64,000 nt of DNA, taken from Auanema rhodensis (Eukaryota; Nematoda; Chromadorea; Rhabditida; Rhabditidae). The first letter of the stretch is position 1. Each line of letters opens with the position of its first letter. The position numbers and the translations under genes are program-made. The notes below the pieces were generated by a model that saw only the letters and a list, made by a program, of their open reading frames with translations, made no database searches and was not told the origin of the DNA. Location of the stretch: contig OZ059897.1 of NCBI GenBank assembly GCA_964057225.1, positions 20,088,001 to 20,152,000 on the forward strand. Direction: 5' to 3'. This document shows, one piece after another, positions 51,701 to 63,900 of the stretch.

Positions 51701-53338
51701 CTGATAACACAGATCGACGCAGCTTAAAAATCCGCATCGAATGCACTATACTACTTGGAAGAACGCTTAATACAAAAATTAGTTATGATCGTTTGAAAAA
51801 TGATGCATTAGTGTATGTTGAGTTTCCATGTACACTCAACATTGCTTCCAAAAACATTTTGACAAAAATTTTTTCGAAAAATTTCAAAATAATTTAGCAA
51901 AAAGTAGATGTTTTTAGATTCCTTTTTTCAAGGCAAAGACGATGGACAATGTTATTCATCGAAAAAATTATATCTTCAGGGTGAAAATCGAGGATATAAG
52001 TGTGAACTTATATCAGTTGATATATCGGTGCATTTTTAAGCTAGCGCAAATCTGATAACACAGATCGACGCAGCTTAAAAATCCGCATCGAATGCACTAT
52101 ACTACATTAAGAAACGCTTAATACAAAAATTAGTTATGATCGTTTGAAAAATGATGCATTAGTGTATGTTGAGTTTCCATGTACACTCAACATTGCTTCC
52201 AAAAACATTTTGACAAAAATTTTTTCGAAAAATTTCAAAATAATTTAGCAAAAAGTAAATGTTTTTAGATTCCTTTTTTCAAGGCGAAGACGATGGACAA
52301 TGTTATCCAACGAAAAAATTAATTCTTCAGGGTGAAAATCGAGGATATAAGTGTGAACTTATATCAGTTGATATCTCGGTACATTTTTAAGCTAGCGCAA
52401 ATCTGATAACACAGATCGACGCAGCTTAAAAATCCGCATCGAATGCACTATACTACATTAAGAAACGCTTAATACAAAAATTAGTTATGATTGTTTGAAA
52501 AATGATGCATTAGTGTATGTTGAGTTTCCATGTACACTCAACATTGCTTCCAAAAACATTTTGACAAAAATTTTTTCGAAAAATTTCAAAATAATTTAGC
52601 AAAAAGTAGATGTTTTTAGATTCCTTTTTTTAAGGCGAAGACGATGGACAATGTTATCCAACGAAAAAATTAATTCTTCAGGGTGAAAATCGAGGATATA
52701 AGTGTGAACTTATATCAGTTGATATCTCGGTACATTTTTAAGCTAGCGCAAATCTGATAACACAGATCGACGCAGCTTAAAAATCCGCATCGAATGCACT
52801 ATACTACATGGAAGAACGCTTAATACAAAAATTAGTTATGATCGTTTGAAAAATGATGCATTAGTGTATGTTGAGTTTCCATGTACACTCAACATTGCTT
52901 CCAAAAACATTTTGACAAAAATTTTTTCGAAAAATTTCAAAATAATTTAGCAAAAAGTAGATGTTTTTAGATTCCTTTTTTCAAGGCGAAGACGATGGAC
53001 AATGTTATCCAACGAAAAAATTAATTCTTCAGGGTGAAAATCGAGGATATAAGTGTGAACTTATATCAGTTGATATCTCGGTACATTTTTAAGCTAGCGC
53101 AAATCTGATAACACAGATCGACGCAGCTTAAAAATCCGCATCGAATGCACTATACTACATGGAAGAACGCTTAATACAAAAATTAGTTATGATTGTTTGA
53201 AAAATGATGCATTAGTGTATGTTGAGTTTCCATGTACACTCAACATTGCTTCCAAAAACATTTTGACAAAAATTTTTTCGAAAAATTTCAAAATAATTTA
53301 GCAAAAAGTAGATGTTTTTAGATTCCTTTTTTTAAGGC
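48775..53338 (+). repeat. Higher-order repeat D, copy 1 (13 monomers, 4564 bp)
   Basis: Order: 48775 tttaacg, catggaag and tttcgaaat; 49126 gaagac and tccaacg; 49477 catcg, ttatatc and cactcaac; 49828 attattt; 50179 tttaacaaa and atcaattc (352 bp); 50531 gatatatcgg, cactcaac and gctcaatac; 50882 attattt; 51233 tttaacg and catggaag; 51584 tccaacg; 51935 catcg ending agtaaatg; 52286 tccaacg, cattaag and gattgttt; 52637 and 52988 tccaacg with catggaag, the second also gattgttt. Private changes noticed are caattgat in 50882 and tacttgg in 51584. Confidence 0.88.
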
Positions 53339-56300
53339 GAAGACGATGGACAATGTTATGCAACGAAAAAATTATTTCTTCAGGGTGAAAATCGAGGATA
53401 TAAGTGTGAACTTATATCAGTTGATATCTCGGTACATTTTTAAGCTAGCGCAAATCTGATAACACAGATCGACGCAGCTTAAAAATCCGCATCGAATGCA
53501 CTATACTACATTGAGAAACGCTTAATACAAAAATTAGTTATGATCGTTTGAAAAATGATGCATTAGTGTATGTTGAGTTTCCATGTACACTCAACATTGC
53601 TTCCAAAAACATTTTGACAAAAATTTTTTCGAAAAATTTCGAAATAATTTAGCAAAAAGTAGATGTTTTTAGATTCCTTTTTTCAAGGCGAAGACGATGG
53701 ACAATGTTATCCAACGAAAAAATTAATTCTTCAGGGTGAAAATCGAGGATATAAGTGTGAACTTATATCAGTTGATATCTCGGTACATTTTTAAGCTAGC
53801 GCAAATCTGATAACACAGATCGACGCAGCTTAAAAATCCGCATCGAATGCACTATACTACATGGAAGAACGCTTAATACAAAAATTAGTTATGATCGTTT
53901 GAAAAATGATGCATTAGTGTATGTTGAGTTTCCATGTACACTCAACATTGCTTCCAAAAACATTTTGACAAAAATTTTTTCGAAAAATTTCAAAATAATT
54001 TAGCAAAAAGTAGATGTTTTTAGATTCCTTTTTTCAAGGCAAAGACGATGGACAATGTTATTCATCGAAAAAATTATATCTTCAGGGTGAAAATCGAGGA
54101 TATAAGTGTGAACTTATATCAGTTGATATATCGGTGCATTTTTAAGCTAGCGCAAATCTGATAACACAGATCGACGCAGCTTAAAAATCCGCATCGAATG
54201 CACTCAACTACATTAAGAAACGCTTAATACAAAAATTAGTTATGATCGTTTGAAAAATGATGCATTAGTGTATGTTGAGTTTCCATGTACACTCAACATT
54301 GCTTCCAAAAACATTTTGACAAAAATTTTTTCGAAAAATTTCAAAATAATTTAGCAAAAAGTAGATGTTTTTAGATTCCTTTTTTCAAGGCAAAGACGAT
54401 GGACAATGTTATTCAACGAAAAAATTATTTCTTCAGGGTGAAAATCGAGGATATAAGTGTGAACTTATATCAGTTGATATCTCGGTGCATTTTTAAGCTA
54501 GCGCAAATCTGATAACACAGATCGACGCAGCTTAAAAATCCGCATCGAATGCACTATACTACATTGAGAAACGCTTAATACAAAAATTAGTTATGATCGT
54601 TTGAAAAATGATGCATTAGTGTATGTTGAGTTTCCATGTACACTCAACATTGCTTCCAAAAACATTTTGACAAAAATTTTTTCGAAAAATTTCAAAATAA
54701 TTTAGCAAAAAGTAGATGTTTTTAGATTCCTTTTTTCAAGGCAAAGACGATGGACAATGTTATTTAACAAAAAAATCAATTCTTCAGGGTGAAAATCGAG
54801 GATATAAGTGTGAACTTATATCAGTTGATATCTCGGTACATTTTTAAGCTAGCGCAAATCTGATAACACAGATCGACGCAGCTTAAAAATCCGCATCGAA
54901 TGCACTATACTACATTGAGAAACGCTTAATACAAAAATTAGTTATGATCGTTTGAAAAATGATGCATTAGTGTATGTTGAGTTTCCATGTACACTCAACA
55001 TTGCTTCCAAAAACATTTTGACAAAAATTTTTTCGAAAAATTTCAAAATAATTTAGCAAAAAGTAGATGTTTTTAGATTTCTTTTTTTCAAGGCAAAGAC
55101 GATGGACAATGTTATTCAACGAAAAAATTATTTCTTCAGGGTGAAAATCGAGGATATAAGTGTGAACTTATATCAGTTGATATATCGGTGCATTTTTAAG
55201 CTAGCGCAAATCTGATAACACAGATCGACGCAGCTTAAAAATCCGCATCGAATGCACTCAACTACATTAAGAAACGCTCAATACAAAAATTAGTTATGAT
55301 CGTTTGAAAAATGATGCATTAGTGTATGTTGAGTTTCCATGTACACTCAACATTGCTTCCAAAAACATTTTGACAAAAATTTTTTCGAAAAATTTCAAAA
55401 TAATTTAGCAAAAAGTAGATGTTTTTAGATTCCTTTTTTCAAGGCAAAGACGATGGACAATGTTATTCAACGAAAAAATTATTTCTTCAGGGTGAAAATC
55501 GAGGATATAAGTGTGAACTTATATCAGTTGATATCTCGGTGCATTTTTAAGCTAGCGCAAATCTGATAACACAGATCGACGCAGCTTAAAAATCCGCATC
55601 GAATGCACTATACTACATTGAGAAACGCTTAATACAAAAATTAGTTATGATCGTTTGAAAAATGATGCATTAGTGTATGTTGAGTTTCCATGTACACTCA
55701 ACATTGCTTCCAAAAACATTTTGACAAAAATTTTTTCGAAAAATTTCAAAATAATTTAGCAAAAAGTAGATGTTTTTAGATTCCTTTTTTCAAGGCAAAG
55801 ACGATGGACAATGTTATTTAACGAAAAAATTAATTCTTCAGGGTGAAAATCGAGGATATAAGTGTGAACTTATATCAGTTGATATCTCGGTACATTTTTA
55901 AGCTAGCGCAAATCTGATAACACAGATCGACGCAGCTTAAAAATCCGCATCGAATGCACTATACTACATGGAAGAACGCTTAATACAAAAATTAGTTATG
56001 ATCGTTTGAAAAATGATGCATTAGTGTATGTTGAGTTTCCATGTACACTCAACATTGCTTCCAAAAACATTTTGACAAAAATTTTTTCGAAAAATTTCAA
56101 AATAATTTAGCAAAAAGTAGATGTTTTTAGATTCCTTTTTTCAAGGCGAAGACGATGGACAATGTTATCCAACGAAAAAATTAATTCTTCAGGGTGAAAA
56201 TCGAGGATATAAGTGTGAACTTATATCAGTTGATATCTCGGTACATTTTTAAGCTAGCGCAAATCTGATAACACAGATCGACGCAGCTTAAAAATCCGCA

Positions 56301-57902
56301 TCGAATGCACTATACTACATGGAAGAACGCTTAATACAAAAATTAGTTATGATCGTTTGAAAAATGATGCATTAGTGTATGTTGAGTTTCCATGTACACT
56401 CAACATTGCTTCCAAAAACATTTTGACAAAAATTTTTTCGAAAAATTTCAAAATAATTTAGCAAAAAGTAGATGTTTTTAGATTCCTTTTTTCAAGGCAA
56501 AGACGATGGACAATGTTATTCATCGAAAAAATTATATCTTCAGGGTGAAAATCGAGGATATAAGTGTGAACTTATATCAGTTGATATATCGGTGCATTTT
56601 TAAGCTAGCGCAAATCTGATAACACAGATCGACGCAGCTTAAAAATCCGCATCGAATGCACTATACTACATTAAGAAACGCTTAATACAAAAATTAGTTA
56701 TGATCGTTTGAAAAATGATGCATTAGTGTATGTTGAGTTTCCATGTACACTCAACATTGCTTCCAAAAACATTTTGACAAAAATTTTTTCGAAAAATTTC
56801 AAAATAATTTAGCAAAAAGTAAATGTTTTTAGATTCCTTTTTTCAAGGCGAAGACGATGGACAATGTTATCCAACGAAAAAATTAATTCTTCAGGGTGAA
56901 AATCGAGGATATAAGTGTGAACTTATATCAGTTGATATCTCGGTACATTTTTAAGCTAGCGCAAATCTGATAACACAGATCGACGCAGCTTAAAAATCCG
57001 CATCGAATGCACTATACTACATTAAGAAACGCTTAATACAAAAATTAGTTATGATTGTTTGAAAAATGATGCATTAGTGTATGTTGAGTTTCCATGTACA
57101 CTCAACATTGCTTCCAAAAACATTTTGACAAAAATTTTTTCGAAAAATTTCAAAATAATTTAGCAAAAAGTAGATGTTTTTAGATTCCTTTTTTTAAGGC
57201 GAAGACGATGGACAATGTTATCCAACGAAAAAATTAATTCTTCAGGGTGAAAATCGAGGATATAAGTGTGAACTTATATCAGTTGATATCTCGGTACATT
57301 TTTAAGCTAGCGCAAATCTGATAACACAGATCGACGCAGCTTAAAAATCCGCATCGAATGCACTATACTACATGGAAGAACGCTTAATACAAAAATTAGT
57401 TATGATCGTTTGAAAAATGATGCATTAGTGTATGTTGAGTTTCCATGTACACTCAACATTGCTTCCAAAAACATTTTGACAAAAATTTTTTCGAAAAATT
57501 TCAAAATAATTTAGCAAAAAGTAGATGTTTTTAGATTCCTTTTTTCAAGGCGAAGACGATGGACAATGTTATCCAACGAAAAAATTAATTCTTCAGGGTG
57601 AAAATCGAGGATATAAGTGTGAACTTATATCAGTTGATATCTCGGTACATTTTTAAGCTAGCGCAAATCTGATAACACAGATCGACGCAGCTTAAAAATC
57701 CGCATCGAATGCACTATACTACATGGAAGAACGCTTAATACAAAAATTAGTTATGATTGTTTGAAAAATGATGCATTAGTGTATGTTGAGTTTCCATGTA
57801 CACTCAACATTGCTTCCAAAAACATTTTGACAAAAATTTTTTCGAAAAATTTCAAAATAATTTAGCAAAAAGTAGATGTTTTTAGATTCCTTTTTTTAAG
57901 GC
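53339..57902 (+). repeat. Higher-order repeat D, copy 2 (13 monomers, 4564 bp)
   Basis: 53690, 54041, 54392, 54743, 55095, 55446, 55797, 56148, 56499, 56850, 57201 and 57552 repeat copy 1 at an offset of 4564 bp, including rare variants such as gctcaatac, atcaattc, agtaaatg and gattgttt. Over about 4.2 kb I noticed two differences from copy 1. The opening monomer 53339 differs: it has the private tgcaacg, attattt and cattgag, but ends with tttcgaaat like 48775, so it looks like the junction of the duplication. Confidence 0.88.
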
Positions 57903-60900
57903 GAAGACGATGGACAATGTTATTCAACGAAAAAATTATTTCTTCAGGGTGAAAATCGAGGATATAAGTGTGAACTTATATCAGTTGATATCTCGGTACA
58001 TTTTTAAGCTAGCGCAAATCTGTTAACACAGATCGACGCAGCTTAAAAATCCGCATCGAATGCACTATACTACATGGAAGAACGCTTAATACAAAAATTA
58101 GTTATGATCGTTTGAAAAATGATGCATTAGTGTATGTTGAGTTTCCATGTACACTCAACATTGCTTCCAAAAACATTTTGACAAAAATTTTTTCGAAAAA
58201 TTTCAAAATAATTTAGCAAAAAGTAGATGTTTTTAGATTCCTTTTTTCAAGGCAAAGACGATGGACAATGTTATTCATCGAAAAAAATATATCTTCAGGG
58301 TGAAAATCGAGGATATAAGTGTGAACTTATATCAGTTGATATATCGGTGCATTTTTAAGCTAGCGCAAATCTGATAACACAGATCGACGCAGCTTAAAAA
58401 TCCGCATCGAATGCACTATACTACATTAAGAAACGCTTAATACAAAAATTAGTTATGATCGTTTGAAAAATGATGCATTAGTGTATGTTGAGTTTCCATG
58501 TACACTCAACATTGCTTCCAAAAACATTTTGACAAAAATTTTTTCGAAAAATTTCAAAATAATTTAGCAAAAAGTAGATGTTTTTAGATTCCTTTTTTCA
58601 AGGCAAAGACGATGGACAATGTTATTCAACGAAAAAATTATTTCTTCAGGGTGAAAATCGAGGATATAAGTGTGAACTTATATCAGTTGATATCTCGGTA
58701 CATTTTTAAGCTAGCGCAAATCTGATAACACAGATCGACGCAGCTTAAAAATCCGCATCGAATGCACTATACTACATGGAAGAACGCTTAATACAAAAAT
58801 TAGTTATGATCGTTTGAAAAATGATGCATTAGTGTATGTTGAGTTTCCATGTACACTCAACATTGCTTCCAAAAACATTTTGACAAAAATTTTTTCGAAA
58901 AATTTCAAAATAATTTAGCAAAAAGTAGATGTTTTTAGATTCCTTTTTTCAAGGCGAAGACGATGGACAATGTTATTCAACGAAAAAATTAATTCTTCAG
59001 GGTGAAAATCGAGGATATAAGTGTGAACTTATATCAGTTGATATATCGGTGCATTTTTAAGCTAGCGCAAATCTGATAACACAGATCGACGCAGCTTAAA
59101 AATCCGCATCGAATGCACTATACTACATTAAGAAACGCTTAATACAAAAATTAGTTATGATCGTTTGAAAAATGATGCATTAGTGTATGTTGAGTTTCCA
59201 TGTACACTCAACATTGCTTCCAAAAACATTTTGACAAAAATTTTTTCGAAAAATTTCAAAATAATTTAGCAAAAAGTAGATGTTTTTAGATTCCTTTTTT
59301 CAAGGCAAAGACGATGGACAATGTTATTCAACGAAAAAATTATTTCTTCAGGGTGAAAATCGAGGATATAAGTGTGAACTTATATCAGTTGATATCTCGG
59401 TACATTTTTAAGCTAGCGCAAATCTGATAACACAGATCGACGCAGCTTAAAAATCCGCATCGAATGCACTATACTACATGGAAGAACGCTTAATACAAAA
59501 ATTAGTTATGATCGTTTGAAAAATGATGCATTAGTGTATGTTGAGTTTCCATGTACACTCAACATTGCTTCCAAAAACATTTTGACAAAAATTTTTTCGA
59601 AAAATTTCAAAATAATTTAGCAAAAAGTAGATGTTTTTAGATTCCTTTTTTCAAGGCAAAGACGATGGACAATGTTATTCAACGAAAAAATTATTTCTTC
59701 AGGGTGAAAATCGAGGATATAAGTGTGAACTTATATCAGTTGATATCTCGGTACATTTTTAAGCTAGCGCAAATCTGATAACACAGATCGACGCAGCTCA
59801 AAAATCCGTACGAATGCACTATACTATATTGAGAAACGCTTAATACAAAAATTAGTTATGATCGTTTGAAAAATGATGCATTAGTGTATGTTGAGTTTCC
59901 ATGTACACTCAACATTGCTTCCAAAAACATTTTGACAAAAATTTTTTCGAAAAATTTCAAAATAATTTAGCAAAAAGTAGATGTTTTTAGATTTCTTTTT
60001 TTCAAGGCAAAGACGATGGACAATGTTATTCAACGAAAAAATTATTTCTTCAGGGTGAAAATCGAGGATATAAGTGTAAACTTATATCAGTTGATATCTC
60101 GGTGCATTTTTAAGCTAGCGCAAATCTGATAACACAGATCGACGCAGCTTAAAAATCCGCATCGAATGCACTATACTACATTGAGAAACGCTTAATACAA
60201 AAATTAGTTATGATCGTTTGAAAAATGATGCATTAGTGTATGTTGAGTTTCCATGTACACTCAACATTGCTTCCAAAAACATTTTGACAAAAATTTTTTC
60301 GAAAAATTTCAAAATAATTTAGCAAAAAGTAGATGTTTTTAGATTCCTTTTTTCAAGGCAAAGACGATGGACGATGTTATTCAACGAAAAAATTAATTCT
60401 TCAGGGTGAAAATCGAGGATATAAGTGTGAACTTATATCAGTTGATATCTCGGTGCATTTTTAAGCTAGCGCAAATCTGATAACACAGATCGACGCAACT
60501 CAAAAATCCGTACGAATGCACTTTACTATATTGAGAAACGCTTAATACAAAAATTAGTTATGATCGTTTGAAAAATGATGCATTAGTGTATGTTGAGTTT
60601 CCATGTACACTCAACATTGCTTCCAAAAACATTTTGACAAAAATTTTTTCGAAAAATTTCAGAATAATTTAGCAAAAAGTAGATGTTTTTAGATTCCTTT
60701 TTTCAAGGCAAAGACGATGGACAATGTTATTTAACGAAAAAATTAATTCTTCAGGGTGAAAATCGAGGATATAAGTGTAAACTTATATCAGTTGATATCT
60801 CGGTGCATTTTTAAGCTAGCGCAAATCTGATAACACAGATCGACGCAGCTTAAAAATCCGCATCGAATGCACTATACTACATTGAGAAACGCTTAATACA

Positions 60901-63900
60901 AAAATTAGTTATGATCGTTTGAAAAATGATGCATTAGTGTATGTTGAGTTTCCATGTACACTCAACATTGCTTCCAAAAACATTTTGACAAAAATTTTTT
61001 CGAAAAATTTCAAAATAATTTAGCAAAAAGTAGATGTTTTTAGATTTCTTTTTTTCAAGGCAAAGACGATGGACAATGTTATTCAACGAAAAAATTATTT
61101 CTTCAGGGTGAAAATCGAGGATATAAGTGTGAACTTATATCAGTTGATATATCGGTGCATTTTTAAGCTAGCGCAAATCTGATAACACAGATCGACGCAG
61201 CTTAAAAATCCGCATCGAATGCACTATACTACATGGAAGAACGCTTAATACAAAAATTAGTTATGATCGTTTGAAAAATGATGCATTAGTGTATGTTGAG
61301 TTTCCATGTACACTCAACATTGCTTCCAAAAACATTTTGACAAAAATTTTTTCGAAAAATTTCAAAATAATTTAGCAAAAAGTAAATGTTTTTAGATTTC
61401 TTTTTTCAAGGCAAAGACGATGGACAATGTTATTCAACGAAAAAATTATTTCTTCAGGGTGAAAATCGAGGATATAAGTGTGAACTTATATCAGTTGATA
61501 TCTCGGTACATTTTTAAGCTAGCGCAAATCTGATAACACAGATCGACGCAGCTTAAAAATCCGCATCGAATGCACTATACTACATGGAAGAACGCTTAAT
61601 ACAAAAATTAGTTATGATCGTTTGAAAAATGATGCATTAGTGTATGTTGAGTTTCCATGTACACTCAACATTGCTTCCAAAAACATTTTGACAAAAATTT
61701 TTTCGAAAAATTTCAAAATAATTTAGCAAAAAGTAGATGTTTTTAGATTCCTTTTTTCAAGGCAAAGACGATGGACAATGTTATTCAACGAAAAAATTAT
61801 TTCTTCAGGGTGAAAATCGAGGATATAAGTGTGAACTTATATCAGTTGATATCTCGGTACATTTTTAAGCTAGCGCAAATCTGATAACACAGATCGACGC
61901 AGCTTAAAAATCCGCATCGAATGCACTATACTACATGGAAGAACGCTTAATACAAAAATTAGTTATGATCGTTTGAAAAATGATGCATTAGTGTATGTTG
62001 AGTTTCCATGTACACTCAACATTGCTTCCAAAAACATTTTGACAAAAATTTTTTCGAAAAATTTCAAAATAATTTAGCAAAAAGTAGATGTTTTTAGATT
62101 CCTTTTTTCAAGGCGAAGACGATGGACAATGTTATCCAACGAAAAAATTAATTCTTCAGGGTGAAAATCGAGGATATAAGTGTGAACTTATATCAGTTGA
62201 TATCTCGGTACATTTTTAAGCTAGCGCAAATCTGATAACACAGATCGACGCAGCTTAAAAATCCGCATCGAATGCACTATACTACATTAAGAAACGCTTA
62301 ATACAAAAATTAGTTATGATTGTTTGAAAAATGATGCATTAGTGTATGTTGAGTTTCCATGTACACTCAACATTGCTTCCAAAAACATTTTGACAAAAAT
62401 TTTTTCGAAAAATTTCAAAATAATTTAGCAAAAAGTAGATGTTTTTAGATTCCTTTTTTCAAGGCGAAGACGATGGACAATGTTATTCAACGAAAAAATT
62501 ATTTCTTCAGGGTGAAAATCGAGGATATAAGTGTGAACTTATATCAGTTGATATCTCGGTACATTTTTAAGCTAGCGCAAATCTGATAACACAGATCGAC
62601 GCAGCTTAAAAATCCGCATCGAATGCACTATACTACATGGAAGAACGCTTAATACAAAAATTAGTTATGATCGTTTGAAAAATGATGCATTAGTGTATGT
62701 TGAGTTTCCATGTACACTCAACATTGCTTCCAAAAACATTTTGACAAAAATTTTTTCGAAAAATTTCAAAATAATTTAGCAAAAAGTAGATGTTTTTAGA
62801 TTCCTTTTTTCAAGGCAAAGACGATGGACAATGTTATTCATCGAAAAAAATATATCTTCAGGGTGAAAATCGAGGATATAAGTGTGAACTTATATCAGTT
62901 GATATATCGGTGCATTTTTAAGCTAGCGCAAATCTGATAACACAGATCGACGCAGCTTAAAAATCCGCATCGAATGCACTATACTACATTAAGAAACGCT
63001 TAATACAAAAATTAGTTATGATCGTTTGAAAAATGATGCATTAGTGTATGTTGAGTTTCCATGTACACTCAACATTGCTTCCAAAAACATTTTGACAAAA
63101 ATTTTTTCGAAAAATTTCAAAATAATTTAGCAAAAAGTAGATGTTTTTAGATTCCTTTTTTCAAGGCAAAGACGATGGACAATGTTATTCAACGAAAAAA
63201 TTATTTCTTCAGGGTGAAAATCGAGGATATAAGTGTGAACTTATATCAGTTGATATCTCGGTACATTTTTAAGCTAGCGCAAATCTGATAACACAGATCG
63301 ACGCAGCTTAAAAATCCGCATCGAATGCACTATACTACATGGAAGAACGCTTAATACAAAAATTAGTTATGATCGTTTGAAAAATGATGCATTAGTGTAT
63401 GTTGAGTTTCCATGTACACTCAACATTGCTTCCAAAAACATTTTGACAAAAATTTTTTCGAAAAATTTCAAAATAATTTAGCAAAAAGTAGATGTTTTTA
63501 GATTCCTTTTTTCAAGGCAAAGACGATGGACAATGTTATTCAACGAAAAAATTATTTCTTCAGGGTGAAAATCGAGGATATAAGTGTGAACTTATATCAG
63601 TTGATATCTCGGTACATTTTTAAGCTAGCGCAAATCTGATAACACAGATCGACGCAGCTTAAAAATCCGCATCGAATGCACTATACTACATGGAAGAACG
63701 CTTAATACAAAAATTAGTTATGATCGTTTGAAAAATGATGCATTAGTGTATGTTGAGTTTCCATGTACACTCAACATTGCTTCCAAAAACATTTTGACAA
63801 AAATTTTTTCGAAAAATTTCAAAATAATTTAGCAAGAAGTAGATGTTTTTAGATTCCTTTTTTCAAGGCGAAGACGATGGACAATGTTATTCAACGAAAA

